Notes: generated by a model not told the origin, from the sequence alone. DNA of 64,000 nt from Dysgonomonas hofstadii (GCF_014196915.1 NZ_JACIEP010000017.1:1-64000); one strand, 5' to 3'; positions 18,752 to 27,563 are shown, counted from the stretch's first letter. Numbers and translations: made by a program.

Positions 18752-19085
18752 GAAAACATTAATATCGACACTGATATTATCAGCAATTTGTGCCGCTTTA
18801 TTACTATATTTCATATTTAGAACCGAATCCGGATTTCATAAGGAAACAGAGGTATATAGTATCGAAACATTTGAGTACAATAAAGGCTGGGGTTACCAGA
18901 TCAGTAAGAATGGAAAAATTATAATATACCAGTCTTGTATTCCTTGTATAGATGGACAAAAGTCCTTTCCCGATAAAAAATCAGCAATAAGTACAGGGAA
19001 TCTGGTGCTATCTAAAATAAAAAATCATGAAAATCCTACCGTTACGATGGAAGAACTTAATGCAATACTTAAATTAAATAATTAA
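18738..19085 (+). CDS. DUF4907-family small membrane-anchored protein
   Basis: Possible starts at 18729, 18738 and 18744 all overlap the end of the Kelch gene. 18738 (MNMIKKTLI) is used here, giving 115 residues. One N-terminal hydrophobic segment (TLISTLILSAICAALLLYFI) is followed by a compact domain with GWGYQISKNGKIIIYQSCIP and a GQKSF-DKKSAISTGNLVLSKI stretch, which is the DUF4907 pattern. The function is unknown. The domain should lie in the periplasm. The overlap with the Kelch gene argues for a joint role. Confidence 0.8.
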   Translation: MNMIKKTLISTLILSAICAALLLYFIFRTESGFHKETEVYSIETFEYNKGWGYQISKNGKIIIYQSCIPCIDGQKSFPDKKSAISTGNLVLSKIKNHENPTVTMEELNAILKLNN

Positions 19086-19107
19086 AATAATTCCTTCAGT
19101 CAGAAAT

Positions 19108-19139
19108 GGTTGCCCTTATCAAGGGGCAACCATTTTTAT
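19108..19139 (+). terminator. Intrinsic terminator after DUF4907 gene
   Basis: The inverted repeat GGTTGCCC / GGGCAACC with an 8-nt loop is followed by ATTTTTAT. It lies 23 bp after the DUF4907 stop and ends the Kelch-DUF4907 transcript. Confidence 0.85.
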
Positions 19140-19275
19140 ATTTGGAATATAAACAGATGTTAGAATTCTATCATTCTTCTTATTTATTCATAAAAGCAAA
19201 AAGAATGAAGTAATAACTATAAATACGGAATCGTTAATTCTGTGGTTAGTTAAACATCTTAATAATAATCAAAGA

Positions 19276-20175
19276 ATGATATACGAAGGATTAATTCTCA
19301 TAGAACAGAATCTGAAAACGATTATTGAATCAAATTTAGCCAGAACGGGATTACTATACCGAATATATTCACGGATAAAAGAAAAAAATTCCATTGAAGA
19401 AAAAATTATCCGGAAAGGATATAAAAAAAACGGTAAGCTGGTTCAGGATCTCATCGGGCTTCGTGTTATGACGTATTTTAATGAAGATATTGAAGTTTTG
19501 GTTGACTACTTTTCCTCTATTTTCAGAGTAATAGATCTGCATCATGACAGTCCGAAAGTAAATCAGTTCGAGCCTTTTATGATAAATATCGTATGTCAGC
19601 TGGAAGGTGAATTACTCAAAGAATTCAATACATGGAAAAATACATACAGCGATAGTTTCAGATATATAGATTCTACCTTTGAAATTCAGGTGCGTACAAC
19701 ATTATCAGAAGGCTGGCACGAGATAGAACATAACATGCGGTACAAATGTAAGGATGAATGGACATCGCTGGAGGATAAGTCCAGATTGCTGAACGGGATA
19801 TACGCCTCTCTCGAAATCAGTGACCGTACATTATTCACCCTGTTCGAGGATATAGCGTACCAACATTATAAAAGTAAAAATTGGGCTGGGATGCTTCGCA
19901 ATAAATTCAGATTAAGATTTGAACTGGAATCACTATCTCCTGAAATCGCTTTTGTTTTTGACAAGAATACAGAGCTCGCAAAGCAATTCCTGAAATTAGA
20001 AAGGAATTCAGTGTTATCGAACCTTGTCAGTTATCAACTGGCGATAAATATTACTTTTGATAATATTGTCTTTCTTTGCAATTATTTATTTTTCAAAGAT
20101 GAAAAATTAGAAGCACAGACTCCATCCGATTTGATCAAGCATTTTAATGAAGCGTTTGGTATAAACCAGAACTAG
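19276..20175 (+). CDS. RelA/SpoT-domain protein with divergent nucleotide-binding motif
   Basis: The 299-residue protein has a single RelA/SpoT synthetase-like domain at about 25-160 and no HD hydrolase, TGS or ACT domain. Visible family motifs are RIKEKNSIEEKI (residues 33-44, pyrophosphate donor-binding Arg/Lys), DLIGLRV (Mg-binding Asp58) and FEIQVRTTLSEGWHEIEH (135-152). The GYxSLH segment, whose Tyr stacks on the acceptor guanine in known synthetases, is not recognisable. The matching place reads FEPFMINIV. A helical C-terminal extension of about 140 residues follows. It may be a small alarmone synthetase, or a toxic variant with another acceptor. No partner antitoxin gene is evident beside it. 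Confidence 0.8.
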   Translation: MIYEGLILIEQNLKTIIESNLARTGLLYRIYSRIKEKNSIEEKIIRKGYKKNGKLVQDLIGLRVMTYFNEDIEVLVDYFSSIFRVIDLHHDSPKVNQFEPFMINIVCQLEGELLKEFNTWKNTYSDSFRYIDSTFEIQVRTTLSEGWHEIEHNMRYKCKDEWTSLEDKSRLLNGIYASLEISDRTLFTLFEDIAYQHYKSKNWAGMLRNKFRLRFELESLSPEIAFVFDKNTELAKQFLKLERNSVLSNLVSYQLAINITFDNIVFLCNYLFFKDEKLEAQTPSDLIKHFNEAFGINQN

Positions 20176-20438
20176 TTTAAAACAGAATTATCTATACCTC
20201 ACATATCCGGTGGACTATTTTAGGTAAACCTTAATTTCTTCCTGGCATACCATATTTTGGCATACGGATACTGTTGCGTACTGATATAGCTATAAAATTT
20301 AAACATGCTCTAAAACATGATAATCAGGAATACCTAATTTACCTTAAAAATGTCTTTCTCCACATCTTTTTCGTTTACCCTGGCAGCAATTGTAAAAACT
20401 TATATTATAATTTTACCAATCTTCTAACCGAGATTGTT

Positions 20439-21308
20439 ATGACAAAAAGAATTCAAAAATTCACATTCGATAATCCACCTTCATCTAAATATGTAATAGA
20501 AAATTTTATAGTATCGGATGGCACACGTCCCAAAAACATCTCTTTTGAACACCCGTTTATGTTCGAAGGAATAGTTTTTGCAATGTGTCTGAAAGGAACC
20601 GGGCGAATCCAGATTAACTATAGAGAGTTCCGTATAGAAAAGAATTCAATTATAACCATTCCTCCTAATCAAATAGTTCAGGCGATGGATCGATCGGAAG
20701 ATTTCCTGATAGAGTTGCTTGCTTTCTCCTCTGACTATCTGATAGACATGGCCTTACCTAAAGACTTTGATATTCCTCGGAAAGTCATAGCCATGCCGGT
20801 ACTTAATCTTACCGAAAAAGACATTCAAAAAATACTGGGATATCATACATTTATAGTAACAGCTTTCAATAGCGAGAAACATATTTTCTTCAAACATGTA
20901 ATTAAAGGTCTCCTGTATTCTCTGTTTATGGAACTTGCTGCCAAATATGTTAACAGCAACATCCAGGAAAGGAATCAGCCATCGAACAGAGGTGAGGAGA
21001 TCTCTATACAATTTCTTCACTTATTAAAAGAGCATCACAGGCAGGAAAGAGCAGCCTCTTTCTATGCAGATAAATTATGTATCACTACAAAATATTTATC
21101 AGGGACATTAAAGAAAGTTACCGGAAGATCAATAAATTCATGGCTCGAAGATGCTATTATCATGAGTGCAAAAGTTCTTCTTAAATCTACAGACCTTACA
21201 GTTCTGCAAATATCAGAAGAACTGAGTTTTCCTAATCCGTCTTATTTCGGACGTTTTTTTAAAAAGCTTACAAACATGACGCCAAAAGAATTCCGGGATA
21301 AAAAATAA
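20439..21308 (+). CDS. AraC-family transcriptional regulator
   Basis: The ATG at 20439 (MTKRIQKFTF) gives 289 residues and starts at the family's usual N-terminus. The upstream in-frame ATG at 20274 adds 55 residues without domain character. A cupin-like sensing domain fills about 1-150 (GTGRIQINYREFRIEKNSII, ITIPPNQIVQ). A double helix-turn-helix AraC domain fills about 190-289 (AASFYADKLCITTKYLSGTL, LTVLQISEELSFPNPSYFGR, FFKKLTNMTPKEFR). The ligand and targets are unknown and no operon partner is close. Confidence 0.93.
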   Translation: MTKRIQKFTFDNPPSSKYVIENFIVSDGTRPKNISFEHPFMFEGIVFAMCLKGTGRIQINYREFRIEKNSIITIPPNQIVQAMDRSEDFLIELLAFSSDYLIDMALPKDFDIPRKVIAMPVLNLTEKDIQKILGYHTFIVTAFNSEKHIFFKHVIKGLLYSLFMELAAKYVNSNIQERNQPSNRGEEISIQFLHLLKEHHRQERAASFYADKLCITTKYLSGTLKKVTGRSINSWLEDAIIMSAKVLLKSTDLTVLQISEELSFPNPSYFGRFFKKLTNMTPKEFRDKK

Positions 21309-21411
21309 TTCCCGGTAAACAATAATGCTCACAGTTAATTATAACTTATGCGAATCAGCAGTTAGATTTAATAGTTCTATTTTTTACTGCGCGTAATAGA
21401 AGATTACTTGC

Positions 21412-21850
21412 CATCCTTTTTTCCTAAGCAAAAAAAGGATGCAAAAATGCTTTGGTGGCTCGTCCTTCGTGCGACCCGTTACAGGCTCAGGGACTAAACC
21501 AAATAAACTCGCCTACGGCTCAGACAGTATTTGGTTTCACGTCCCTTTCTCCTGACGGGTGCCCCGCACTTCGGACTAATGCCACCGGGCGGACGCCTGA
21601 CAAGGCAGAATATTTCTTGGCCGCATCGCGACTCGGGCATACGTTCCGCAGGCGGGGCACCCAATCCGGCAGTGGAGGCGTAGAACAAAAAGCTGTTCGA
21701 GCTTACACATAAGATCCATATTAAGCAATGCTGATGAGCGAGTTCTTTTGTTCAGCCGCAACGCTGGTTTTGGGTCGCCGGGGAATGCAGCCTTGATTTT
21801 TTGTAACTTTTGTATCAAGACAAAAGTTGAGAAAACAAGCCGACAGGCGC
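21412..21850. repeat. GC-rich non-coding foldback repeat element
   Basis: This block is far richer in G and C than its surroundings and fills most of the 666-bp gap between the AraC and Nudix regulator genes. It contains nested inverted repeats: CATCCTTTTTT / AAAAAAGGATG (21412-21441), AAACCAAATA / TATTTGGTTT (21496-21505, 21528-21537), GGGTGCCCCGC / GCGGGGCACCC (21557-21567, 21652-21662) and AACTTTTGT / ACAAAAGTT near 21800-21830. Short frames inside have no recognisable product. It resembles interspersed repeats that I associate with Bacteroidota genomes, though that link is from memory. The gap on either side shows nothing else. Confidence 0.6.
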
Positions 21851-21974
21851 GTTAGTGAAATTGAACGATTATTTATTACAATCATAATTTCAACTACTGA
21901 TTGGCATAACTTATAAATCAATTAATTCTTCTGAAATACAACCTGCTCCGAATAGCTTTATAGAGGAAAAAACG

Positions 21975-22739
21975 TCAATAAAAAGAATAGTCGATTATAT
22001 CTTTCCTGTCCTTATCAAACGAGTATAGTATAGGAGGATTATATGAACTGGTACTCTTTATCTCATCCAGTTGCACAATAGCTCCGGTAGACATTACTTT
22101 ACGCTGAAAATTACGCCTGTCCATTGTTTTGCCCAGAATAATCTCGTATATCTTCCTGAGTTCACTCATGGTAAACTTTTCGGGAAGCAGTTCGTAACCA
22201 ATAGGAATAACAGGGAGCAACGAAATAATGGTCTCTTTTGCTGTTTTAATTATATTATCATGATCGGAATATAAAGCAGGCAGGTTCTCAACATCGAACC
22301 ATTTTGCCGTATCTTCTTTTACCGATACCAGTTCTACATCGTCAAATTTCACAAAAGCATAATAACCTAAACTTATAAATCTTTGCAAAAACCATTTATT
22401 AGTATTAGTAACATCACGGCCTTTATCTGCATTTTTCTCAATATACTCTATATTCTGATCCATTTTTGTTCTTTTAGGATCGCTAAATAAATGAAATTGT
22501 CTGAGATAAACATTCGTGAGGCCTGTACGGCTGGCTAATATTCTGGCTGCTGCCTCATCTGCACTCTCGTCTTTAAACATAAAACCTCCCGGTAATTGCC
22601 AATATTTACTGATATCGAATTTATTTAAAAGAATACGGAGTTTCTTTTTATGGAAGCTCAGGATGACGCAATCAATAGAAAATCCGGGATGAATGTTATC
22701 TACCGTATATGGATAAAACAAGTTCTTTTTCTCAATCAT
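21975..22739 (-). CDS. NrtR-type transcriptional regulator (inactive Nudix domain + winged helix)
   Basis: The 254-residue protein has a Nudix fold at about 20-165 and a winged-helix DNA-binding end at about 175-245 (KFTMSELRKIYEIILG, MDRRNFQRKVMSTGAIV), the NrtR/AraR layout. The Nudix box runs from Gly52 to Leu74, but REUXEE is RILASR (66-71), so the metal-binding glutamates are gone and hydrolysis is unlikely. The domain probably senses a sugar or nucleotide ligand. The gene diverges from the GH3 gene. The space between them holds palindromic sites that suit a dimeric regulator, and its own promoter is at 22789. Confidence 0.9.
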   Translation of the reverse strand: MIEKKNLFYPYTVDNIHPGFSIDCVILSFHKKKLRILLNKFDISKYWQLPGGFMFKDESADEAAARILASRTGLTNVYLRQFHLFSDPKRTKMDQNIEYIEKNADKGRDVTNTNKWFLQRFISLGYYAFVKFDDVELVSVKEDTAKWFDVENLPALYSDHDNIIKTAKETIISLLPVIPIGYELLPEKFTMSELRKIYEIILGKTMDRRNFQRKVMSTGAIVQLDEIKSTSSYNPPILYSFDKDRKDIIDYSFY

Positions 22740-22788
22740 AAACCAATGGTACTTACTATATATTCACTTAGAATCTCATCAATCATTA

Positions 22789-22796
22789 CAAAGATA
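22789..22796 (-). promoter_or_regulatory. -7 box of the Nudix regulator gene
   Basis: On the minus strand this reads TATCTTTG, a perfect match to the Bacteroidota TAnnTTTG element. It lies about 50 bp before the start of the regulator gene. No clear -33 TTG is present. Confidence 0.55.
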
Positions 22797-22823
22797 ATGA
22801 AACAAATAAAAGATTAAAAATCT

Positions 22824-22840
22824 GCGTCACTAAAACACAT
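22824..22840. promoter_or_regulatory. Degenerate operator site 0 (TGCGTCACTAAAACACA)
   Basis: This 17-bp site has the same length and outer half-sites as the two better palindromes downstream (TGCGT at the left, ACACA in place of ACGCA at the right). It lies just upstream of the regulator's own promoter, where binding could adjust its expression. Confidence 0.4.
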
Positions 22841-22862
22841 AAATTATGTTTAAAAACATATC

Positions 22863-22879
22863 TGCGTATTTTATACGCA
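22863..22879. promoter_or_regulatory. Palindromic operator site 1 (TGCGTATTTTATACGCA)
   Basis: The arms TGCGTA and TACGCA flank TTTTA, and the symmetry extends three bases further out on each side (22860-22882). It lies upstream of the GH3 promoter. Its centre is about 53 bp, or five helical turns, from that of site 2. The probable ligand is the divergent NrtR-type regulator. Confidence 0.7.
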
Positions 22880-22909
22880 GATATTTAGTGGAATTTAAAA
22901 ACATTAAGT

Positions 22910-22917
22910 TAAGTTTG
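22910..22917 (+). promoter_or_regulatory. -7 box of the GH3/TonB receptor operon
   Basis: TAAGTTTG matches TAnnTTTG and lies 35 bp before the GH3 start codon. Its last two bases are shared with operator site 2, so a bound regulator would block the promoter. No clear -33 TTG is seen. Confidence 0.55.
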
Positions 22918-22932
22918 CGTTATATTAACGCA
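22916..22932. promoter_or_regulatory. Palindromic operator site 2 (TGCGTTATATTAACGCA)
   Basis: The arms TGCGTTA and TAACGCA flank TAT. The site shares the TGCGTWW-WWACGCA pattern and 17-bp length of site 1 and covers the predicted transcription start of the GH3 operon, the place for a repressor. Confidence 0.7.
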
Positions 22933-22951
22933 GTTTTTAAATAAACCAACC

Positions 22952-25279
22952 ATGAAAAAATTATTTTTATCCCTTGGAATTATATTCCTGTCAGTGAATG
23001 GTTATTCTCAAGAGTCTAAAAACTTTGAGATCGTTGAGAATAATAATGGACCAACGCTGGGTTATTCATCAGAATCCGGAGTTAAAATACTAAGTGTGAA
23101 CGGATTCAAATTCAAAGATCTGAACAGAAACGGCAAACTCGACAAATACGAAGACTGGCGTCTGCCTGTAGATGAACGGGCTAAAGATCTGGCAAAGAGA
23201 ATGAGCGTAGAACAAATCGCCGGATTGATGCTTTATAGTGGTCATCAGGCCGTGCCTGCCAATGAATTTGGTTTTGCTGCAGACACATATAATGGTAAAC
23301 CATTTTCTCAAAGCAGTGCAAATCCCTGGGATTTATCAGATGCACAGAAGAAATTTCTGAAAGACGATAATCTTCGCCATGTACTATTGGTCGGAGTACA
23401 AAGTCCTGAAGTTGCAGCAAAATGGAGTAACAAAATGCAGGCCTATGTAGAAGGAATAGGTTTAGGTATCCCTGCAAATAATAGCTCTGACCCCCGCCAT
23501 TCAGGACAGGTTACAGGTTCTACCGTAGCCGAATTTAATGCAGGAGCAGGTGGCGAAATATCTGTATGGCCTGATGGATTGGGTATGGCAGCTACATTCG
23601 AACCCGAACTGGTGAAAAGATTCGGACAGATAGCCGCACAGGAATATCGTGCATTAGGTATCGGTACAGCATTGTCCCCACAAATTGACCTTGCAACCGA
23701 ACCTCGCTGGTACCGTGCAAGCATGACTTTCGGTGAAAGTCCTAAACTGGCTACAGATATGACCCGTGCCTATATTGATGGTTTCCAGACCTCATTTGGG
23801 AAAGATGAAATAACCGATGGATGGGGATATAAGAGCGTGAACGCCATGGTGAAACACTGGCCAAGCGGAGGCCCTGAAGAAGGCGGGCGTGATGGTCACT
23901 GGGCTTTTGGCAAATTTGCCGTTTATCCGGGCAATAATTTCGAAACTCACCTGAAACCTTTTACCGAAGGCGCGTTCAAGCTGGATGGAAAAACAAGTAT
24001 GGCTTCAGCTGTAATGCCATACTATACGATCTCCTATAATCAGGCTAAAGATGGAACCAATCTGGCAAACGGATTCAGCAAATATATAGTAACAGACCTC
24101 CTACGCGAAAAATATGGCTATGATGGTGTAGTTTGTACCGATTGGTTAATAACCGGTGATGAAGGAAAAAGTCCGGGAGATTTCATGGGAAAACCATGGG
24201 GTGTAGAGGATAAAACCGTTGCAGAAAGACATTATATCGCCCTGATGGCAGGTATGGATCAGTTTGGAGGAAACAATGAAATGGGGCCTGTAATCGAAGC
24301 TTATAATATGGGAGTAGAAGAACATGGTAAGAAATTTATGAGAAACCGCTTCGAACAATCGGCGGTTCGCCTGTTGAGAAATATATTCCGTCTGGGACTT
24401 TTCGAAAACCCGTACCTCGATCCGCAGGAAAGCGCAAAAATTGTTGGAAACCCTGAATTTATGCAGGAAGGTTACGATGCACAGCTCAAATCGATAGTAA
24501 TGCTGAAAAACAAAGGAAATGTATTGCCTATAAAAGAAAGAAAGTCTGTATACATCCCTGAAGTTTATTCTCCAGCAGTAAAAGACTGGTGGGGCAACTG
24601 GTCGAAACAAAGTCTTCAGATGCCTATAAGTCTCGATCTTCTGAAAAAATATTACGACATAACAGATGATCCTGCAAAAGCCGATTTTGCTATTGTATTC
24701 ATTTCCGGCCCGTACAGCAATAATGATGGTGGAGGTTATGACAAAAAAGACCGCAAAGCCGGAGGGAACGGATATGTACCTATCACTCTCCAATACGGGA
24801 CATACACAGCCAACGACGCGCGCGAACATAGTATTGCTGCCGGAGATCCAGTAGTAGACCCTACTATAACAGACCGCTCATATAAAGGAAAAACAGTCAC
24901 GGCATCCAATACTATGGATTTAAGAACTGTATTGAATACCAGAGAGATGATGGGGGATAAACCTGTTATAGTAGTAACAAATCTGTCCCGTGCTATGGTG
25001 TTCAATGAATTCGAAGATAAGGTAGATGCTATTCTGGCCCGTTTTTCAGTAAAAGAACAAGCCATACTGGATATCATTTCGGGTAAATATGAACCATCAG
25101 GACTTCTTCCTATGCAGATGCCCGCCAACATGTCGACTGTAGAAAAACAATACGAAGACGTACCGTTCGATATGGAGTGCCACAAAGATACCGAAGGCAA
25201 TGTGTATGACTTTGCATATGGACTGAACTGGAAAGGTGTCATCAAAGATGCACGTACTATTAAATACGGAGTAAGATAA
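22952..25279 (+). CDS. Glycoside hydrolase family 3 beta-glucosidase-like enzyme, exported
   Basis: The 775-residue protein has a Sec signal peptide (LFLSLGIIFLSVNGYSQ). An EF-hand-like loop (DLNRNGKLDKYEDW, near 55-68) precedes the GH3 N-terminal barrel. The barrel carries HWPSGGPEEGGRDGH and the nucleophile Asp397 in YDGVVCTDWL. The alpha/beta sandwich domain (about 500-765) follows. It should remove terminal beta-linked glucose or similar residues in the periplasm. It is the first gene of an operon with a TonB-dependent receptor 27 bp downstream, under the TGCGT-type operators. The exact sugar cannot be read from the sequence. Confidence 0.93.
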   Translation: MKKLFLSLGIIFLSVNGYSQESKNFEIVENNNGPTLGYSSESGVKILSVNGFKFKDLNRNGKLDKYEDWRLPVDERAKDLAKRMSVEQIAGLMLYSGHQAVPANEFGFAADTYNGKPFSQSSANPWDLSDAQKKFLKDDNLRHVLLVGVQSPEVAAKWSNKMQAYVEGIGLGIPANNSSDPRHSGQVTGSTVAEFNAGAGGEISVWPDGLGMAATFEPELVKRFGQIAAQEYRALGIGTALSPQIDLATEPRWYRASMTFGESPKLATDMTRAYIDGFQTSFGKDEITDGWGYKSVNAMVKHWPSGGPEEGGRDGHWAFGKFAVYPGNNFETHLKPFTEGAFKLDGKTSMASAVMPYYTISYNQAKDGTNLANGFSKYIVTDLLREKYGYDGVVCTDWLITGDEGKSPGDFMGKPWGVEDKTVAERHYIALMAGMDQFGGNNEMGPVIEAYNMGVEEHGKKFMRNRFEQSAVRLLRNIFRLGLFENPYLDPQESAKIVGNPEFMQEGYDAQLKSIVMLKNKGNVLPIKERKSVYIPEVYSPAVKDWWGNWSKQSLQMPISLDLLKKYYDITDDPAKADFAIVFISGPYSNNDGGGYDKKDRKAGGNGYVPITLQYGTYTANDAREHSIAAGDPVVDPTITDRSYKGKTVTASNTMDLRTVLNTREMMGDKPVIVVTNLSRAMVFNEFEDKVDAILARFSVKEQAILDIISGKYEPSGLLPMQMPANMSTVEKQYEDVPFDMECHKDTEGNVYDFAYGLNWKGVIKDARTIKYGVR

Positions 25280-25306
25280 TATAATAACCTAAAAACAATA
25301 CTACTA

Positions 25307-27529
25307 ATGAAAAAGATATTCAGAAATATAAGTTTATTCATGGCATTTACTGCATTAAGTGCAACAGCAAATGCCCAGGATAAAGCGGCCAGCGATTCCA
25401 TAAAAGCTGCGAAAACCGAAGGTAGTGACCGTAATGTAATGCTTAACGCAGCATCTGCCAACGCCGGGCCCCGCAACGTAAATATCGGGCTTCCTGCCAG
25501 TGTAGGGGGAACTACAGTATTGGAAAACGATCTGCCAGTAGTATATTTCTTCTGGCCCGAAATGCCATATAAATCGTGGAGAATGGATGCCATGACAAAT
25601 GGAGTGAAATTACTCGATTTGGGAGAAACCGCTATCAATATAGGAGATGTAGGGTTTTCGGTCGGCACATATAATAATATGGGTACAGATATATTCAGTG
25701 GAAATATAGGGTTAAACTCCAACCACTTCGGATTACTTAATGGAACTGCAAATTTCAGTGGCCCTATTACAAAAAAAGGATTGAAATTTTCGGCCGGGGC
25801 GTTTGTGAACTATGACCCGGGTACGTATAAAGTGAAAAATAACGATATCGACAGATATTTCAATGACCAGACTCAGTTATATAAAGTAGCTTTGACGCAA
25901 GATTACAAATTTGAAGGAGGAACGGGATCTATTTCAGCCTTCTACAAATATGCAAACTCAAAATCGATGAGTATGCAGCAATATGCACCATATAAATACC
26001 ATCTGGACGGTTCGGTAACAGAACTGGATGATTTCAAGATTGGTAACGACAATTATATTGCCAGCCAGAAATTCAAGGTGAAGGACGCACGTACAGGCGA
26101 GATAGTCGAACGGGATGCCCTGAACGATTACGGTTCGGAAAGCAACACATTGGATTTGATCTGGAAAAACAAGCTAAACAACGGACTCAATATCAATTTC
26201 ATAGGACGTTATCACTCCGCAAAGTCTGGAATGTACCTACCTATTATGACAGGTATCAGTGAAGATGGCACTACACAGGGAGTAATGGCTCTGGCTTCCA
26301 GAAAAACACCGATCAAGTCACTGACAACATTATTCGAAGTCGGGAAGAAATCAGGAAATCATGATTGGAAAATAGGACTAAACCAATGGAATTATGGAAT
26401 AGATAAGTTTGTTACAGAAGGAGCTATATACAGTCAGACCGTTGAAGCAAATCCGAAAGTGATAAGTGGAAGTGAAGCATACGGCCAGGTGAACGAGTAT
26501 CATAACGGTACAGAAAATAAAACGGCTCTATTACTGACTGACAAATGGAATATTGCAAATATATTAACACTGAACCTCGGCGCACGTTTTGAATATCAGA
26601 GTCTGAGAGGTGACTATATCAACAATAGCGATTGGGAAACTAACCGCAAGGCTGGCAACACTTACCTGTCAACAAAAAAAACAGGCATAGATAAAGATTG
26701 GTTTAATAAAGCATTCATGTTAAGCGCTGTTTATAAAATGACTAAAAGCTTCGGTCTGTTGGGCGAAGCGACCTATAACGAACAGGCGGGACATTTGGAA
26801 AACTATTCGGCAGGCAATGAGCCTAATCTCAAAAAATCAAAAATTCCGGGAGCAGGATTCGGAGTATTTTTCAATCACTCTTTATTCAGTCTGGTATCGA
26901 AAGCCACATATATCAAGCGTGACGAATATCGTTCTACAGTGAACTTCACAAACCCGAACGATGTGAATCATGTCGAACGGCCGACAGTATCATACGATAT
27001 CGAGACTTTAGGATGGACTACAGATATTATGGCAACTCCGTTCAAGAACTTCAGCTTGCACCTCTTATTTACGATACAGGCACCTAAATATAAAAATTAT
27101 GAAGGAACTGTTATTTTCAAGAATGATTCCGATCCAAGTAAGGAGGCATCTATCGCTTACAATTTCAACGATAATACAGTAACCGGAGTTTCCAAGGTAT
27201 TAATAGAAATAGACCCCAGTTATCAGTGGAAAAACCTGCGTATATGGGGAAGTGCCCGTTACTTCAGCAAAGAGTATGCGAATCTTACTAATTCACTGTC
27301 TTTCAAAGGACGCTGGGAAACCTTTGCCGGAGCTAATTATAATATAAATAAAAATCTGGAACTAAGTGTCAGTGCTGTAAACCTGTTGAACCAACGAGGT
27401 GCTCAGGGCACAATTTCGGGAGCAGATCTGTACACAGAAGAAGAAGCCCAGAAAATGGAAGGAAGAATACTTTCGGGAACATATATCCGTCCGTTCACTA
27501 TGGAATTTGGTGTTAAATACCGGTTTTAA
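25307..27529 (+). CDS. TonB-dependent outer-membrane receptor
   Basis: The 740-residue protein has a signal peptide (ISLFMAFTALSATANAQ) and a shortened plug (about 50-125, NVNIGLPASVGGTTVLEND). Many beta strands follow, and the last ends MEFGVKYRF with the terminal Phe needed for barrel insertion. It has no STN or CarboxypepD_reg domain and no SusD partner, unlike the SusC in this window. Co-transcription with the GH3 enzyme suggests it imports the glycoside that the enzyme then cuts. Substrate is unknown. A terminator follows at 27564. Confidence 0.85.
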   Translation: MKKIFRNISLFMAFTALSATANAQDKAASDSIKAAKTEGSDRNVMLNAASANAGPRNVNIGLPASVGGTTVLENDLPVVYFFWPEMPYKSWRMDAMTNGVKLLDLGETAINIGDVGFSVGTYNNMGTDIFSGNIGLNSNHFGLLNGTANFSGPITKKGLKFSAGAFVNYDPGTYKVKNNDIDRYFNDQTQLYKVALTQDYKFEGGTGSISAFYKYANSKSMSMQQYAPYKYHLDGSVTELDDFKIGNDNYIASQKFKVKDARTGEIVERDALNDYGSESNTLDLIWKNKLNNGLNINFIGRYHSAKSGMYLPIMTGISEDGTTQGVMALASRKTPIKSLTTLFEVGKKSGNHDWKIGLNQWNYGIDKFVTEGAIYSQTVEANPKVISGSEAYGQVNEYHNGTENKTALLLTDKWNIANILTLNLGARFEYQSLRGDYINNSDWETNRKAGNTYLSTKKTGIDKDWFNKAFMLSAVYKMTKSFGLLGEATYNEQAGHLENYSAGNEPNLKKSKIPGAGFGVFFNHSLFSLVSKATYIKRDEYRSTVNFTNPNDVNHVERPTVSYDIETLGWTTDIMATPFKNFSLHLLFTIQAPKYKNYEGTVIFKNDSDPSKEASIAYNFNDNTVTGVSKVLIEIDPSYQWKNLRIWGSARYFSKEYANLTNSLSFKGRWETFAGANYNINKNLELSVSAVNLLNQRGAQGTISGADLYTEEEAQKMEGRILSGTYIRPFTMEFGVKYRF

Positions 27530-27563
27530 GTAGTATTGGTTTTTAAGTAATTAAACACAGATC

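Noticed and set aside
19137-19144. TATATTTG as a promoter for the RelA/SpoT-type gene
   Set aside because: It overlaps the U-run of the DUF4907 terminator and lies over 130 bp from the start codon with no -33 match, so chance is more likely.
21494-21818. Short minus-strand frames in the GC-rich element
   Set aside because: They lie inside a foldback repeat and are Arg/Cys/Pro-rich, as expected for GC-rich non-coding DNA. No start signals are seen.
22824-22932. CRISPR-like or tandem repeat reading of the TGCGT sites
   Set aside because: Only three sites, irregularly spaced and palindromic. An operator cluster explains them better.
24146-24829. 227-codon minus-strand frame in GH3
   Set aside because: Antisense to conserved GH3 motifs, with no recognisable protein features.
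24736-25722. 328-codon minus-strand frame across the GH3 and TonB receptor genes
   Set aside because: It spans the junction of two well-recognised genes on the other strand, and its composition (Ser/Leu-rich, no motif) is that of a shadow frame.
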